A stretch of 64,000 nt of DNA from Bacteroides eggerthii (lineage in GTDB: Bacteria; Bacteroidota; Bacteroidia; Bacteroidales; Bacteroidaceae), in assembly GCF_025146565.1 (NCBI RefSeq), contig NZ_CP102258.1, forward strand, positions 372,001-436,000, in the 5' to 3' direction. Position numbers and translations under genes: made by a program. Positions 33,615-42,767 of this stretch are shown here, one piece after another (within the stretch, counting starts at the first letter, position 1; each line of letters starts with the position of its first letter). Under the pieces are notes generated by a model. The model did not search any database, was not told the origin of the DNA, and worked only from the letters and a program-made list of their open reading frames with translations.

Positions 33615-33932
33615 ATGAACAAGAACATCTTGAAAAACAGAAAAGCAATCCTCTCCGCGGCACTTGTCATCGCCGCAACCGCCTCCGCTTTCGCGCAGGG
33701 AAACGGCATCGCGGGCATCAACGAAGCCACCTCTATGGTGAGTTCTTATTTCGACCCCGGAACTAAACTGATATACGCCATCGGTGCAGTCGTCGGGCTT
33801 ATCGGGGGCGTAAAAGTGTACGGCAAGTTTTCATCGGGCGACCCCGACACCAGCAAGACAGCCGCCTCGTGGTTCGGCGCGTGCATCTTCCTGATTGTTG
33901 CCGCCACCATCCTGCGCTCATTCTTCCTTTAA
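33615..33932 (+). CDS. traE: TraE, DUF4134 (VirB2-like)
   Basis: 105 residues with a signal-type N-terminus ending AFAQG and two further hydrophobic helices (LIYAIGAVVGLIGGVKVY and FGACIFLIVAATILRSFF). Size and layout match VirB2-type pilin subunits; DUF4134 proteins hold that position in Bacteroidetes type IV secretion systems. It is followed by the VirB3-like TraF after 10 bases. Confidence 0.88.
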   Translation: MNKNILKNRKAILSAALVIAATASAFAQGNGIAGINEATSMVSSYFDPGTKLIYAIGAVVGLIGGVKVYGKFSSGDPDTSKTAASWFGACIFLIVAATILRSFFL

Positions 33933-33942
33933 TAAATAATGT

Positions 33943-34275
33943 ATGGCTGAATACCCAATCAACAAGGGTATCGGCCGTCCGGTAGAGTTCAAGGGCTTGA
34001 AGGCACAGTACCTCTTCATCTTCTGCGGAGGTCTGCTGGCTCTCTTCGTCCTGTTCGTCATCCTCTACATGGTCGGTATCGACCAGTGGATATGTATCGG
34101 CTTCGGCGCGGCATCGTCCTCCCTCCTTGTATGGCAGACCTTCGCGCTGAACGCCCGGTACGGTGAACACGGGCTGATGAAATTAGGAGCGGCACGGAGC
34201 CATCCCCGATACCTTATCAACCGGCGGCGGATAACCCGTCTGTTCAAACGACAACGAAAGGAAGAAAGACAATGA
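33943..34275 (+). CDS. traF: TraF, DUF4133 (VirB3-like)
   Basis: 110 residues with two adjacent membrane helices (FIFCGGLLALFVLFVILYMV and WICIGFGAASSSLLVWQTF) and a basic C-terminal tail. This is the VirB3-like inner-membrane component that acts with the VirB4 ATPase. Its stop overlaps the traG start by 4 bases (ATGA). Confidence 0.88.
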   Translation: MAEYPINKGIGRPVEFKGLKAQYLFIFCGGLLALFVLFVILYMVGIDQWICIGFGAASSSLLVWQTFALNARYGEHGLMKLGAARSHPRYLINRRRITRLFKRQRKEERQ

Positions 34276-36776
34276 GGAATACATCGAAAATGACAACACT
34301 GGAAAACAGGTTCCCACTTTTAGCGGTGGAGCATGGCTGCATCATCTCAAAGGACGCCGACATCACGGTGGCTTTCGAGGTGGAACTACCGGAACTTTAC
34401 ACCGTGACGGGTGCGGAGTACGAGGCGATACACAGTTGCTGGTGCAAGGCTATCAAGGTGCTGCCGGACTACTCCGTCGTCCACAAACAGGACTGGTTCA
34501 TCAAGGAACGCTACAAACCGGAGCTTCAGAAGGACGACATGAGCTTTTTAAGCCGCTCTTTCGAGCGTCACTTCAACGAGCGTCCGTACCTGAAACACAC
34601 CTGCTACCTCTACCTGACCAAGACAACAAAGGAGCGTAACCGGATGCAGAGCAATTTCAGCACGCTGTGCCGGGGACATATCATCCCGAAGGAGCTGGAC
34701 AGGGAAACCACGACCAAGTTCTTGGAAGCCTGCGAACAGTTCGAGCGCATCATGAACGACAGCGGGCTTGTCAGGCTGCGCCGCCTCTCCACCGATGAGA
34801 TTGTGGGTACTGAGGGAAAGACGGGACTTATTGAACGCTACTTCTCGCTCATGCCGGAAGGTGACACCACCTTGCAGGACATCGAGCTTTCGGCAAGGGA
34901 GATGCGCATCGGCGACAACCGCCTGTGTCTGCACACCCTCTCCGACGCGGAAGACCTGCCGGGCAAGGTGGCTACCGACACCCGTTACGAGAAGCTCTCC
35001 ACCGACCGGAGTGACTGCCGACTGTCATTCGCCTCCCCGGTGGGGCTTCTGCTCTCCTGCAACCATATCTACAACCAGTATGTGCTGATAGACAACAGTG
35101 AGGAAACCTTGCAGAAGTTCGAGAAGTCCGCCCGTAACATGCAGTCGCTATCTCGCTATTCAAGGAGCAACAGCATCAACCGCGAGTGGATAGACCAATA
35201 CCTGAACGAAGCCCATTCCTACGGACTGACCTCGGTACGGGCACACTTCAACGTCATGGCGTGGAGCGACGATGCGGAGGAACTGAAGCATATCAAGAAC
35301 GACGTGGGCAGCCAGTTGGCAAGCATGGAATGCGTGCCGCGCCACAACACCATCGACTGCCCGACACTCTACTGGGCGGCGATACCCGGCAATGCGGCGG
35401 ACTTCCCGGCGGAAGAGAGTTTCCACACCTTCATCGAACAGGCGGTGTGCCTGTTCACAGAGGAAACCAACTACCGCAGCTCGCTCTCGCCCTTCGGCAT
35501 CAAGATGGTGGACAGGCTCACGGGAAAACCGCTGCACCTTGACATCTCCGACCTGCCCATGAAGCGAGGTATCACGACCAACCGCAACAAGTTCGTGCTG
35601 GGTCCTTCGGGCAGCGGCAAGTCTTTCTTCATGAACCACCTCGTGCGCCAATATTATGAGCAAGGCGCACATGTGGTATTGGTGGACACGGGAAACTCCT
35701 ATCAGGGCTTGTGCGGCATGATCCGACGCAAGACAGGCGGAGCGGACGGTGTGTATTTCACCTACACGGAAGATAAGCCCATCAGCTTCAACCCGTTCTA
35801 CACCGACGATTACATCTTCGACGTGGAGAAGAAGGACAGCATCAAGACCCTGTTGCTGACGCTCTGGAAGTCGGAGGACGACAAGGTGACAAAGACGGAG
35901 AGCGGCGAGCTGGGCAGTGCCGTGAGTGCCTATATTGAGCGCATCCAATCCGACCGTAGCATCGTGCCGTCGTTCAACACCTTCTACGAGTATATGCGTG
36001 ACGACTACCGCAAGGAACTGGCACAGCGTGACATCAAGGTGGAGAAGTCCGACTTCAACATCGACAACATGCTCACCACCATGCGGCAGTATTACCGGGG
36101 CGGGCGTTACGATTTCCTGCTCAACTCCACGGAGAACATCGACCTGCTCGGCAAGCGGTTCATCGTCTTCGAGATAGATTCGATTAAAGAAAACCGCGAA
36201 CTGTTCCCCGTCGTGACCATCATCATCATGGAAGCCTTCATCAACAAGATGCGGCGGCTGAAAGGCGTGCGGAAACAGCTTATCGTGGAAGAGGCTTGGA
36301 AGGCCCTCTCATCGGCGAACATGGCTGAATATCTGCGCTATATGTATAAGACGGTCAGAAAATATTACGGCGAGGCAATCGTGGTGACGCAGGAGGTGGA
36401 CGACATTATCAGTTCTCCGGTGGTCAAAGAGAGCATTATCAACAACTCGGATTGTAAAATCCTGCTTGACCAAAGGAAATATATGAACAAGTTCGACCAG
36501 ATACAGGCGTTGCTCGGACTGACGGAAAAGGAGAAGTCGCAGATACTCTCCATCAACATGGCGAACAACCCTTCACGGCTCTACAAGGAGGTGTGGATAG
36601 GCTTGGGCGGCACGCAGTCGGCGGTCTATGCCACGGAGGTCAGCGCGGAAGAGTATCTGGCGTACACCACCGAGGAAACGGAAAAAGTGGAGGTTTACCG
36701 TCTGGCGGAGAAGCTGGGCGACGACATCGAAGCCGCCATCCGGCAGCTTGCCGAAAGGCGGAGAAACAAGGAATAA
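34272..36776 (+). CDS. traG: TraG, VirB4-like conjugation ATPase
   Basis: 834 residues. The N-terminal half is the TraG/VirB4 N-domain; the ATPase half has Walker A GPSGSGKS (444-451), Walker B IVEEAWKAL near residue 675 and downstream arginine-finger region. It powers pilus assembly and substrate transfer at the inner membrane. It is coupled to traF by an ATGA overlap. In the CTnDOT nomenclature this VirB4 homologue is TraG, not to be confused with TraG/VirD4 coupling proteins. Confidence 0.95.
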   Translation: MRNTSKMTTLENRFPLLAVEHGCIISKDADITVAFEVELPELYTVTGAEYEAIHSCWCKAIKVLPDYSVVHKQDWFIKERYKPELQKDDMSFLSRSFERHFNERPYLKHTCYLYLTKTTKERNRMQSNFSTLCRGHIIPKELDRETTTKFLEACEQFERIMNDSGLVRLRRLSTDEIVGTEGKTGLIERYFSLMPEGDTTLQDIELSAREMRIGDNRLCLHTLSDAEDLPGKVATDTRYEKLSTDRSDCRLSFASPVGLLLSCNHIYNQYVLIDNSEETLQKFEKSARNMQSLSRYSRSNSINREWIDQYLNEAHSYGLTSVRAHFNVMAWSDDAEELKHIKNDVGSQLASMECVPRHNTIDCPTLYWAAIPGNAADFPAEESFHTFIEQAVCLFTEETNYRSSLSPFGIKMVDRLTGKPLHLDISDLPMKRGITTNRNKFVLGPSGSGKSFFMNHLVRQYYEQGAHVVLVDTGNSYQGLCGMIRRKTGGADGVYFTYTEDKPISFNPFYTDDYIFDVEKKDSIKTLLLTLWKSEDDKVTKTESGELGSAVSAYIERIQSDRSIVPSFNTFYEYMRDDYRKELAQRDIKVEKSDFNIDNMLTTMRQYYRGGRYDFLLNSTENIDLLGKRFIVFEIDSIKENRELFPVVTIIIMEAFINKMRRLKGVRKQLIVEEAWKALSSANMAEYLRYMYKTVRKYYGEAIVVTQEVDDIISSPVVKESIINNSDCKILLDQRKYMNKFDQIQALLGLTEKEKSQILSINMANNPSRLYKEVWIGLGGTQSAVYATEVSAEEYLAYTTEETEKVEVYRLAEKLGDDIEAAIRQLAERRRNKE

Positions 36777-36816
36777 CTAAAAAACAGAATGTATCAACCA
36801 AAAAAGAAAAACGCGT

Positions 36817-37197
36817 ATGAATTTACCAAAAGTGAAAATGCTGCAAGTCAGCAAGTGCCTTATCGGATTGGCGGTCATGATGCTGCAATCCTGCGACGTG
36901 GCCGACAACCGCCGCGACATGCTGTGCGGGAACTGGGAGAGCGTGGAGGGAAAACCTGACGTGCTTATCTACAAGGAGGGCGAAGCCTACAAAGTGACGG
37001 TGTTCCGTCGTAGCGGTCTGCGCCGCAAGCTCAAGCCGGAAACCTATCTCTTGCAGGAGGAGAACGGCAACCTGTTCATGAACACCGGCTTCCGCATCGA
37101 CGTGTCCTACAACGAGGCCACGGATGTGCTGACTTTCTCGCCAAACGGGGACTATGTGCGGGTGAAGCCGCAGCCGGGACATCCGACCGAAGAATAA
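36817..37197 (+). CDS. traH: TraH, DUF3876 lipoprotein
   Basis: 126 residues from MNLPKVKMLQVSKCL with a lipoprotein signal ending LQSC (Cys about 26). The mature part (NWESVEGKPDVLIYKEGEAY) is beta-rich. It is a small membrane-anchored component of unknown task at the position of traH. The next gene begins after the perfect leader motif at 37201. Confidence 0.8.
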   Translation: MNLPKVKMLQVSKCLIGLAVMMLQSCDVADNRRDMLCGNWESVEGKPDVLIYKEGEAYKVTVFRRSGLRRKLKPETYLLQEENGNLFMNTGFRIDVSYNEATDVLTFSPNGDYVRVKPQPGHPTEE

Positions 37198-37200
37198 CAA

Positions 37201-37218
37201 CCACTAAAATCCAAAGTA
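37201..37218 (+). promoter_or_regulatory. RteR-complementary leader motif of traI
   Basis: CCACTAAAATCCAAAGTA stands 2 bases before the traI ATG. It pairs with RteR 7737-7753 along all 17 bases with a single bulged A, and the start codon region ATGAG can continue the pairing with CTCAT of RteR after a 3-base bulge. Confidence 0.72.
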
Positions 37219-37220
37219 AC

Positions 37221-37850
37221 ATGAGAACAAGAATAACAATGATTATCTGCCTGTGCCTGCTTTTCGCGGGCAGGGCAAGCGCACAGTGGGTCGTAAGCGA
37301 TCCGGGCAATCTAGCGCAGGGCATCATCAATGCCTCCAAAAACATCATCCATACCTCCAAGACCGCCACGAACATGGTGAGCAACTTTCAGGAGACGGTG
37401 AAAATCTATCAGCAGGGCAAGAAGTATTACGATGCCCTCAAATCGGTGAACAATCTGGTCAAGGACGCCCGCAAGGTGCAGCAGACCATCCTGATGGTGG
37501 GCGACATCACAGACATCTATGTGAACAGTTTCCAACGGATGCTCCGTGACGGGAATTTCAGACCCGAAGAGCTTTCCGCAATCGCTTTCGGCTACACGAA
37601 ACTGCTGGAGGAAAGCAACGAAGTGTTGACGGAACTCAGGAACGTGGTGAACATCACCACGCTCTCCATGACCGACAAGGAGCGCATGGACGTGGTGGAA
37701 CGCTGCCACTCGAAGATGAAGCGTTACCGCAACCTCGTGAGCTACTACACGAACAAGAACATCTCCGTGAGTTACCTGCGTGCGAAAAAGAAGAACGACC
37801 TCGACCGCATCATGGGGCTGTACGGGAACATGAACGAAAGATACTGGTAG
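37221..37850 (+). CDS. traI: TraI, DUF4141 (VirB5-like) periplasmic protein
   Basis: 209 residues with a cleavable signal (LCLLFAGRASAQW). The mature protein is helical with coiled stretches (TVKIYQQGKKYYDALKSVNN), like minor pilus subunits of the VirB5 type. Its translation start is preceded by the RteR-complementary motif. TraJ starts 3 bases after its stop. Confidence 0.85.
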   Translation: MRTRITMIICLCLLFAGRASAQWVVSDPGNLAQGIINASKNIIHTSKTATNMVSNFQETVKIYQQGKKYYDALKSVNNLVKDARKVQQTILMVGDITDIYVNSFQRMLRDGNFRPEELSAIAFGYTKLLEESNEVLTELRNVVNITTLSMTDKERMDVVERCHSKMKRYRNLVSYYTNKNISVSYLRAKKKNDLDRIMGLYGNMNERYW

Positions 37851-37853
37851 CCT

Positions 37854-38858
37854 ATGAAGTTCGACAACCTTCATCAGATTTTACGTTCACTTTATGAGCA
37901 GATGATGCCGCTGTGTGGGGACATGGCTGGTGTGGCGAAAGGCATCGCCGGGCTGGGTGCGCTGTTCTACGTCGCCTACCGGGTATGGCAGTCGCTGGCG
38001 AGAGCTGAACCGATAGACGTATTCCCGATGCTCCGTCCTTTTGCCATCGGTCTGTGCATCATGTTCTTCCCGACTGTGGTGCTGGGCACGATAAACAGCA
38101 TCCTCTCACCCGTCGTACAGGGCACGGCAAAGATGCTGGAGGCGGAAACGCTGGACATGAACCGATACCGGGAGCAGAAGGACAAACTGGAATACGAGGC
38201 GATGGTACGCAACCCCGAAACCGCCTACCTCGTGTCCAACGAGGAATTTGACAAGCAACTGGAGGAACTCGGCTGGTCGCCCTCCGACATGGTGACGATG
38301 GCGGGAATGTATATCGACCGGGGAATGTACAACATGAAGAAGAGCATCCGCGACTTCTTCCGCGAGATACTCGAACTGCTGTTCCAAGCCGCCGCCCTCG
38401 TGATAGACACCGTCCGCACCTTCTTTCTCGTGGTGCTGGCGATTCTCGGTCCGATAGCCTTCGCCCTGTCGGTATGGGACGGTTTCCAAAACACGCTCAC
38501 GCAGTGGATATGCCGCTATATACAGGTCTATCTGTGGCTACCGGTATCGGACATGTTCAGCACCATACTGGCGAAGATACAGGTTCTGATGCTGCAAAAC
38601 GACATCGAGCGGATGCAGGCAGACCCGAACTTCTCGCTGGATTCGAGCGACGGGGTGTATATCGTATTCCTCTGCATCGGCATCATCGGCTACTTTACCA
38701 TTCCCACCGTTGCGGGCTGGATTATCCAAGCCGGAGGCATGGGCGGTTACGGTCGCAACGTGAACCAGATGGCGGGACGAGCCGGAAGCATGGCGGGCAG
38801 CGTGGCGGGTGCAGCCGCAGGAAACGCAGTCGGACGTGTCGGCAAATTGCTGAAATAA
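37854..38858 (+). CDS. traJ: TraJ, VirB6-like polytopic membrane protein
   Basis: 334 residues with at least five hydrophobic helices (for example GLGALFYVAYRVWQSLA, PFAIGLCIMFFPTVVLGTI, TVRTFFLVVLAILGPIAFAL, YIVFLCIGIIGYFTIPTVAG). The tail is glycine/alanine-rich (GSMAGSVAGAAAGNAVG). It matches conjugative transposon TraJ, the inner-membrane channel component corresponding to VirB6. Confidence 0.9.
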   Translation: MKFDNLHQILRSLYEQMMPLCGDMAGVAKGIAGLGALFYVAYRVWQSLARAEPIDVFPMLRPFAIGLCIMFFPTVVLGTINSILSPVVQGTAKMLEAETLDMNRYREQKDKLEYEAMVRNPETAYLVSNEEFDKQLEELGWSPSDMVTMAGMYIDRGMYNMKKSIRDFFREILELLFQAAALVIDTVRTFFLVVLAILGPIAFALSVWDGFQNTLTQWICRYIQVYLWLPVSDMFSTILAKIQVLMLQNDIERMQADPNFSLDSSDGVYIVFLCIGIIGYFTIPTVAGWIIQAGGMGGYGRNVNQMAGRAGSMAGSVAGAAAGNAVGRVGKLLK

Positions 38859-38889
38859 TCAATGTGCAATCATAAATTGGAAAATATAA

Positions 38890-39513
38890 ATGGAATTCAA
38901 ATCACTTAGAAACATCGAATCGTCGTTCAGGCAGATACGCCTGTTCGGTATCGTCTTCCTCTCGCTGTGCGCCGTGGTGACGGTGTGGAGCGTGTGGAAC
39001 TCCTACCGTTTCGCAGAGAAGCAACGGGAGAAAATCTATGTGCTGGACAACGGCAAGAGCCTGATGCTCGCCTTGTCTCAGGATTTGTCGCAGAACCGCC
39101 CGGCGGAGGCACGGGAACATGTGCGCCGTTTCCACGAGATGTTCTTCACGCTATCACCTGAAAAAAGCGCGATTGAACACAACGTGAAACGTGCCTTGCT
39201 GCTGGCGGACAAGAGCGTGTACCACTATTATTCGGACTTCGCGGAGAAGGGGTACTACAACCGCATCATCGCCGGGAACATCAACCAAGTGCTGAAGGTG
39301 GACAGCGTGGTGTGCGACTTCAACGCCTATCCCTACCGTGCCGTGACCTACGCCACACAGAAAATCATCCGGCAGAGCAACGTCACCGAGCGCAGCCTCG
39401 TGACCACCTGCCGCCTGCTGAACGCATCGCGGTCGGATGACAACCCGAACGGTTTTACCATCGAGGGTTTCACCATCATTGAGAACAAGGATTTACAGAC
39501 TATCAAACGGTAA
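38890..39513 (+). CDS. traK: TraK, VirB8-like protein
   Basis: 207 residues with a single N-terminal membrane helix (IRLFGIVFLSLCAVVTVWSV) and a periplasmic domain of about 160 residues, the layout of VirB8. It belongs to the conjugative transposon TraK family and would nucleate the channel with TraM and TraN. It precedes traL by 6 bases. Confidence 0.9.
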   Translation: MEFKSLRNIESSFRQIRLFGIVFLSLCAVVTVWSVWNSYRFAEKQREKIYVLDNGKSLMLALSQDLSQNRPAEAREHVRRFHEMFFTLSPEKSAIEHNVKRALLLADKSVYHYYSDFAEKGYYNRIIAGNINQVLKVDSVVCDFNAYPYRAVTYATQKIIRQSNVTERSLVTTCRLLNASRSDDNPNGFTIEGFTIIENKDLQTIKR

Positions 39514-39519
39514 CAGGAC

Positions 39520-39828
39520 ATGAAAAGTATCAGAAAATCAATGTGGGGCATGTATTGGAAACTCCACGACAAACGGAAACGCTTGGCGGCAAGTCTCAAA
39601 GGGTATCTGGACGGCTTGCCGCCGGAAACACGCCGCCGCATCGTGCTGGGGATGTTCGCCGCCTTCGCGGTGCTTGCCCTTTACACCTTCGGCAGAGCCG
39701 TCTATGACATCGGCAGGAACGACGGCTCACATATGGAAACGGGACACGCCGGACGGGTGGAACTGCCGACCCCGGCGGAAACAGGCAATCACTTAACACC
39801 TTATTTATATGGAACAGACAAAGAATGA
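39520..39828 (+). CDS. traL: TraL, DUF3989 small membrane protein
   Basis: 102 residues with one membrane helix (IVLGMFAAFAVLALYTFGRAV) after a basic cytoplasmic N-terminus. DUF3989 proteins occupy this position in Bacteroidetes transfer operons. Its end overlaps traM by 20 bases. No individual function is known. Confidence 0.85.
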   Translation: MKSIRKSMWGMYWKLHDKRKRLAASLKGYLDGLPPETRRRIVLGMFAAFAVLALYTFGRAVYDIGRNDGSHMETGHAGRVELPTPAETGNHLTPYLYGTDKE

Positions 39829-41161
39829 ACCGACGAAAGAGAACAAAGCTGCTCCCGAAACGGGGAAACCGAAAAAGGAGCGCGAACCGCTGACAGAGGC
39901 GCAACGGCTGAAACGGCAGAAGATGATCGTGCTGCCCGCTATGGTGTTGGTGTTCATCGGGGCGATGTGGCTGATATTCGCCCCGTCCTCCGGCAAGGAG
40001 CAACCGCCGGGAACGGACGGATACAACACCGAGATGCCCGACGCTGACAAGGCGAACCGGCAGATTATCGGCGACAAGCTGAAAGCCTACGAGCATGGGG
40101 AGATGGAAGAGCGTCAGGAGAGCCGCAACCGTGCCATCGGGCAGCTGGGCGACATGTTCGACCGCGAGATAGCGGGAACGGAGAACGGAGTGGACTTCGA
40201 CCTCGCCAATCCGGGCGGCAAGGAAGAAAGGGCAAAGCCAGCCACGCCGCAGACCATCCAGTCCTCCGCAGCCGCCTACCGTGACCTGAACGCCACGCTC
40301 GGAAACTTCTACGACCAGCCGAAAAACGACAATGCGGAGATGGACGAATTGTTGGAGCGCATCGCATCGCTGGAGTCGGAACTGGAAAGCGAGAGGGGCA
40401 AGGCTTCCTCTATGGACGAGCAGGTGGCTCTTATGGAGAAGTCCTACGAGCTGGCGGCAAAGTACATGGGCGGTCAGAACGGAGGACAGCCATCGGCGGA
40501 ACAGAGGGCAGAGCCAACTACCGTGCAGAAAGGGAAGAAGAACAAGGCAATGCCTATCAGACAGGTGGAGCATCAAGTAGTTTCTTCACTCTCACAGCCT
40601 ATGAGTAACGCGGAGTTTGTCGCCGCCTTATCGCAGGAACGCAACCGGGGTTTCAACACGGCTGTCGGCACGGCGGAGGTATTGGACAGGAACACCATAC
40701 CGGCGTGCGTGCATGGGGCGCAGAGCGTGACGGACGGGCAGACGGTAAGGCTGCGCCTGCTGGAGCCTATGGCGGTGGCAGGCAGGACAATACCCCGGGG
40801 TGCGGTGGTGGTCGGCACGGGCAAGATACAGGGTGAGCGGCTCGACATCGAGATTACCTCGCTGGAATACGACGGCACGATTATCCCCGTGGAGCTTGCG
40901 GTCTATGACACGGACGGACAGCCCGGCATCTTCATCCCGAACTCGATGGAGATGAACGCCGTCCGGGAGGTCGCCGCCAACATGGGCGGCTCGCTGGGAA
41001 GCAGCATCAACATCTCCACCAATGCCGGGGCGCAGCTCGCCTCCGACTTGGGCAAGGGGCTGATACAAGGCACGAGCCAGTACATCGCCAAAAAGATGCG
41101 AACCGTCAAGGTGCATCTGAAAGCCGGGTACAGGGTCATGCTTTACCAAGAAAAATATTGA
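39809..41161 (+). CDS. traM: TraM, VirB10-like protein
   Basis: 450 residues: a basic, proline-poor cytoplasmic N-terminus, one membrane helix (MIVLPAMVLVFIGAMWLIFA), a coiled linker (ELLERIASLESELESERGKA), and a C-terminal beta-rich domain (ITSLEYDGTIIPVELAVYDT) resembling VirB10. It would span the envelope and connect inner and outer parts of the channel. TraN follows after the leader motif. Confidence 0.9.
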   Translation: MEQTKNEPTKENKAAPETGKPKKEREPLTEAQRLKRQKMIVLPAMVLVFIGAMWLIFAPSSGKEQPPGTDGYNTEMPDADKANRQIIGDKLKAYEHGEMEERQESRNRAIGQLGDMFDREIAGTENGVDFDLANPGGKEERAKPATPQTIQSSAAAYRDLNATLGNFYDQPKNDNAEMDELLERIASLESELESERGKASSMDEQVALMEKSYELAAKYMGGQNGGQPSAEQRAEPTTVQKGKKNKAMPIRQVEHQVVSSLSQPMSNAEFVAALSQERNRGFNTAVGTAEVLDRNTIPACVHGAQSVTDGQTVRLRLLEPMAVAGRTIPRGAVVVGTGKIQGERLDIEITSLEYDGTIIPVELAVYDTDGQPGIFIPNSMEMNAVREVAANMGGSLGSSINISTNAGAQLASDLGKGLIQGTSQYIAKKMRTVKVHLKAGYRVMLYQEKY

Positions 41162-41176
41162 AAACAATAAAAATTA

Positions 41177-41195
41177 CCACTAAAATCCAAAAGTA
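41177..41195 (+). promoter_or_regulatory. RteR-complementary leader motif of traN
   Basis: CCACTAAAATCCAAAAGTA abuts the traN ATG. The whole block from CCAC to ATGAG (about 24 bases) is complementary to RteR 7733-7753 with three single-base bulges, so a duplex would cover the start codon. Confidence 0.7.
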
Positions 41196-42182
41196 ATGAG
41201 AAAAGTAATCATCATGTTTGCCCTCGCTATGGGCATCATAACTGCCAACGCGCAGGAGAATGTAACCGTTGAAACGACCAACGGAAGTGAACAACCGACC
41301 TTGACGAAGGAGGTCTATCCGCAGAAGGAGGCGGACGGCGACCTATATCACGGGCTGTCACGCAAGCTGACCTTCGACCGCATGATACCGCCGCACGGTC
41401 TGGAAGTGACCTACGACAAGACCGTCCACGTCATTTTTCCGGCGGAGGTGCGCTATGTCGATTTAGGCTCGCCCGACCTGATTGCCGGGAAAGCCGACGG
41501 AGCGGAGAACATCATCCGTGTGAAGGCTACCGTAAGGAATTTTCCCAACGAAACGAATATGTCCGTCATCACGGAGGACGGCAGTTTCTACACCTTCAAC
41601 GTGAAGTACGCCGCCGAACCGCTGTTGCTCAACGTGGAGATGTGCGACTTCATCCATGACGGCAGCACGGTGAACCGCCCGAACAACGCGCAGGAAATCT
41701 ATCTGAAAGAGCTGGGCAGCGAAAGCCCGATGCTGGTGCGCCTTATCATGAAGTCCATCCACAAACAGAACAAGCGCGAGGTGAAGCATATCGGCTGCAA
41801 GCGTTTCGGCATCCAATACCTGTTGAAAGGCATCTACACGCACAACGGCTTGCTTTATTTCCACACGGAGATAAAGAACCAGAGCAACGTGCCTTTCGAT
41901 GTGGACTACATCACTTGGAAAATCGTGGACAAGAAGGTTGCGAAGCGTACTGCCGTGCAGGAGCAGATTATTCTGCCGCTCCGCGCGCAGAACTACGCCA
42001 CCCTCGTGCCGGGCAAAAAGAGCGAGCGCACGGTCTTCACGATGGCGAAGTTCACCATCCCCGATGACAAGTGCCTCGTGGTGGAATTGAACGAGAAGAA
42101 CGGCGGCCGTCACCAGTCCTTCGTGATTGAGAACGAGGATTTGGTACGCGCGGGTACCATCAACGAACTTCAAGTACGCTGA
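41196..42182 (+). CDS. traN: TraN, DUF4138 (VirB9-like) periplasmic protein
   Basis: 328 residues with a cleavable signal (MFALAMGIITANAQE). The mature protein is beta-rich with a family-typical central segment (IGCKRFGIQYLLKGIYTHNG) and matches conjugative transposon TraN, regarded as the VirB9 counterpart. It carries the RteR-complementary leader. TraO starts 2 bases after its stop. Confidence 0.9.
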   Translation: MRKVIIMFALAMGIITANAQENVTVETTNGSEQPTLTKEVYPQKEADGDLYHGLSRKLTFDRMIPPHGLEVTYDKTVHVIFPAEVRYVDLGSPDLIAGKADGAENIIRVKATVRNFPNETNMSVITEDGSFYTFNVKYAAEPLLLNVEMCDFIHDGSTVNRPNNAQEIYLKELGSESPMLVRLIMKSIHKQNKREVKHIGCKRFGIQYLLKGIYTHNGLLYFHTEIKNQSNVPFDVDYITWKIVDKKVAKRTAVQEQIILPLRAQNYATLVPGKKSERTVFTMAKFTIPDDKCLVVELNEKNGGRHQSFVIENEDLVRAGTINELQVR

Positions 42183-42184
42183 CC

Positions 42185-42760
42185 ATGAGAAAGTACATCG
42201 CAATAATCATCGCGTCGCTTGCCCTTTTTACAGGGCAGGCGCACGCCCAGCGGTGTCTGCCGAAGATGCAGGGCATCGAGGTGAGGGCGGACATGGCGGA
42301 CGGCTTCAATCTCGGCGGCAAGGACGGCGGGTACAGCTTCGGGGCGGCTCTCTCCACCTACACGAAGAAGGGGAACAAGTGGGTGTTCGGTGGCGAATAC
42401 CTGTTGAAGAACAATCCCTACAAGGACACCAAGATACCCGTGGCGCAGTTCACGGCGGAGGGCGGCTATTACTTCAAGATACTGTCGGACGCCCGAAAGA
42501 TTGTTTTCGTCTATGCCGGGGCTTCGGCTCTCGCCGGATATGAGGCGGTAAATTGGGGGAAGAAGGTGCTGCATGACGGCTCCACGCTGCACGACCGGGA
42601 CGCCTTCATCTACGGCGGTGCGCTGACGCTCGATGTGGAGTGTTACGTGGCAGACCGTATCGCCCTGCTTGCCAACCTGCGGGAGCGTTGCCTTTGGGGT
42701 GGCGACACACGGAAGTTCCACACGCAGTTCGGGGTCGGTATCAAGTTCATCATCAACTGA
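42185..42760 (+). CDS. traO: TraO, outer-membrane-type conjugation protein
   Basis: 191 residues with a signal peptide (MRKYIAIIIASLALF ending AHAQ). The mature part alternates aromatic and polar residues like a small beta-barrel (GGYSFGAALSTYTKKGNKWV, GVGIKFIIN end). It matches conjugative transposon TraO, thought to lie in the outer membrane. TraP follows after 7 bases. Confidence 0.88.
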   Translation: MRKYIAIIIASLALFTGQAHAQRCLPKMQGIEVRADMADGFNLGGKDGGYSFGAALSTYTKKGNKWVFGGEYLLKNNPYKDTKIPVAQFTAEGGYYFKILSDARKIVFVYAGASALAGYEAVNWGKKVLHDGSTLHDRDAFIYGGALTLDVECYVADRIALLANLRERCLWGGDTRKFHTQFGVGIKFIIN

Positions 42761-42767
42761 CACGGGC

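Noticed and set aside
35160..35948. Minus-strand open frame opposite traG
   Set aside because: Shadow of the VirB4-like ATPase; no recognisable protein features.
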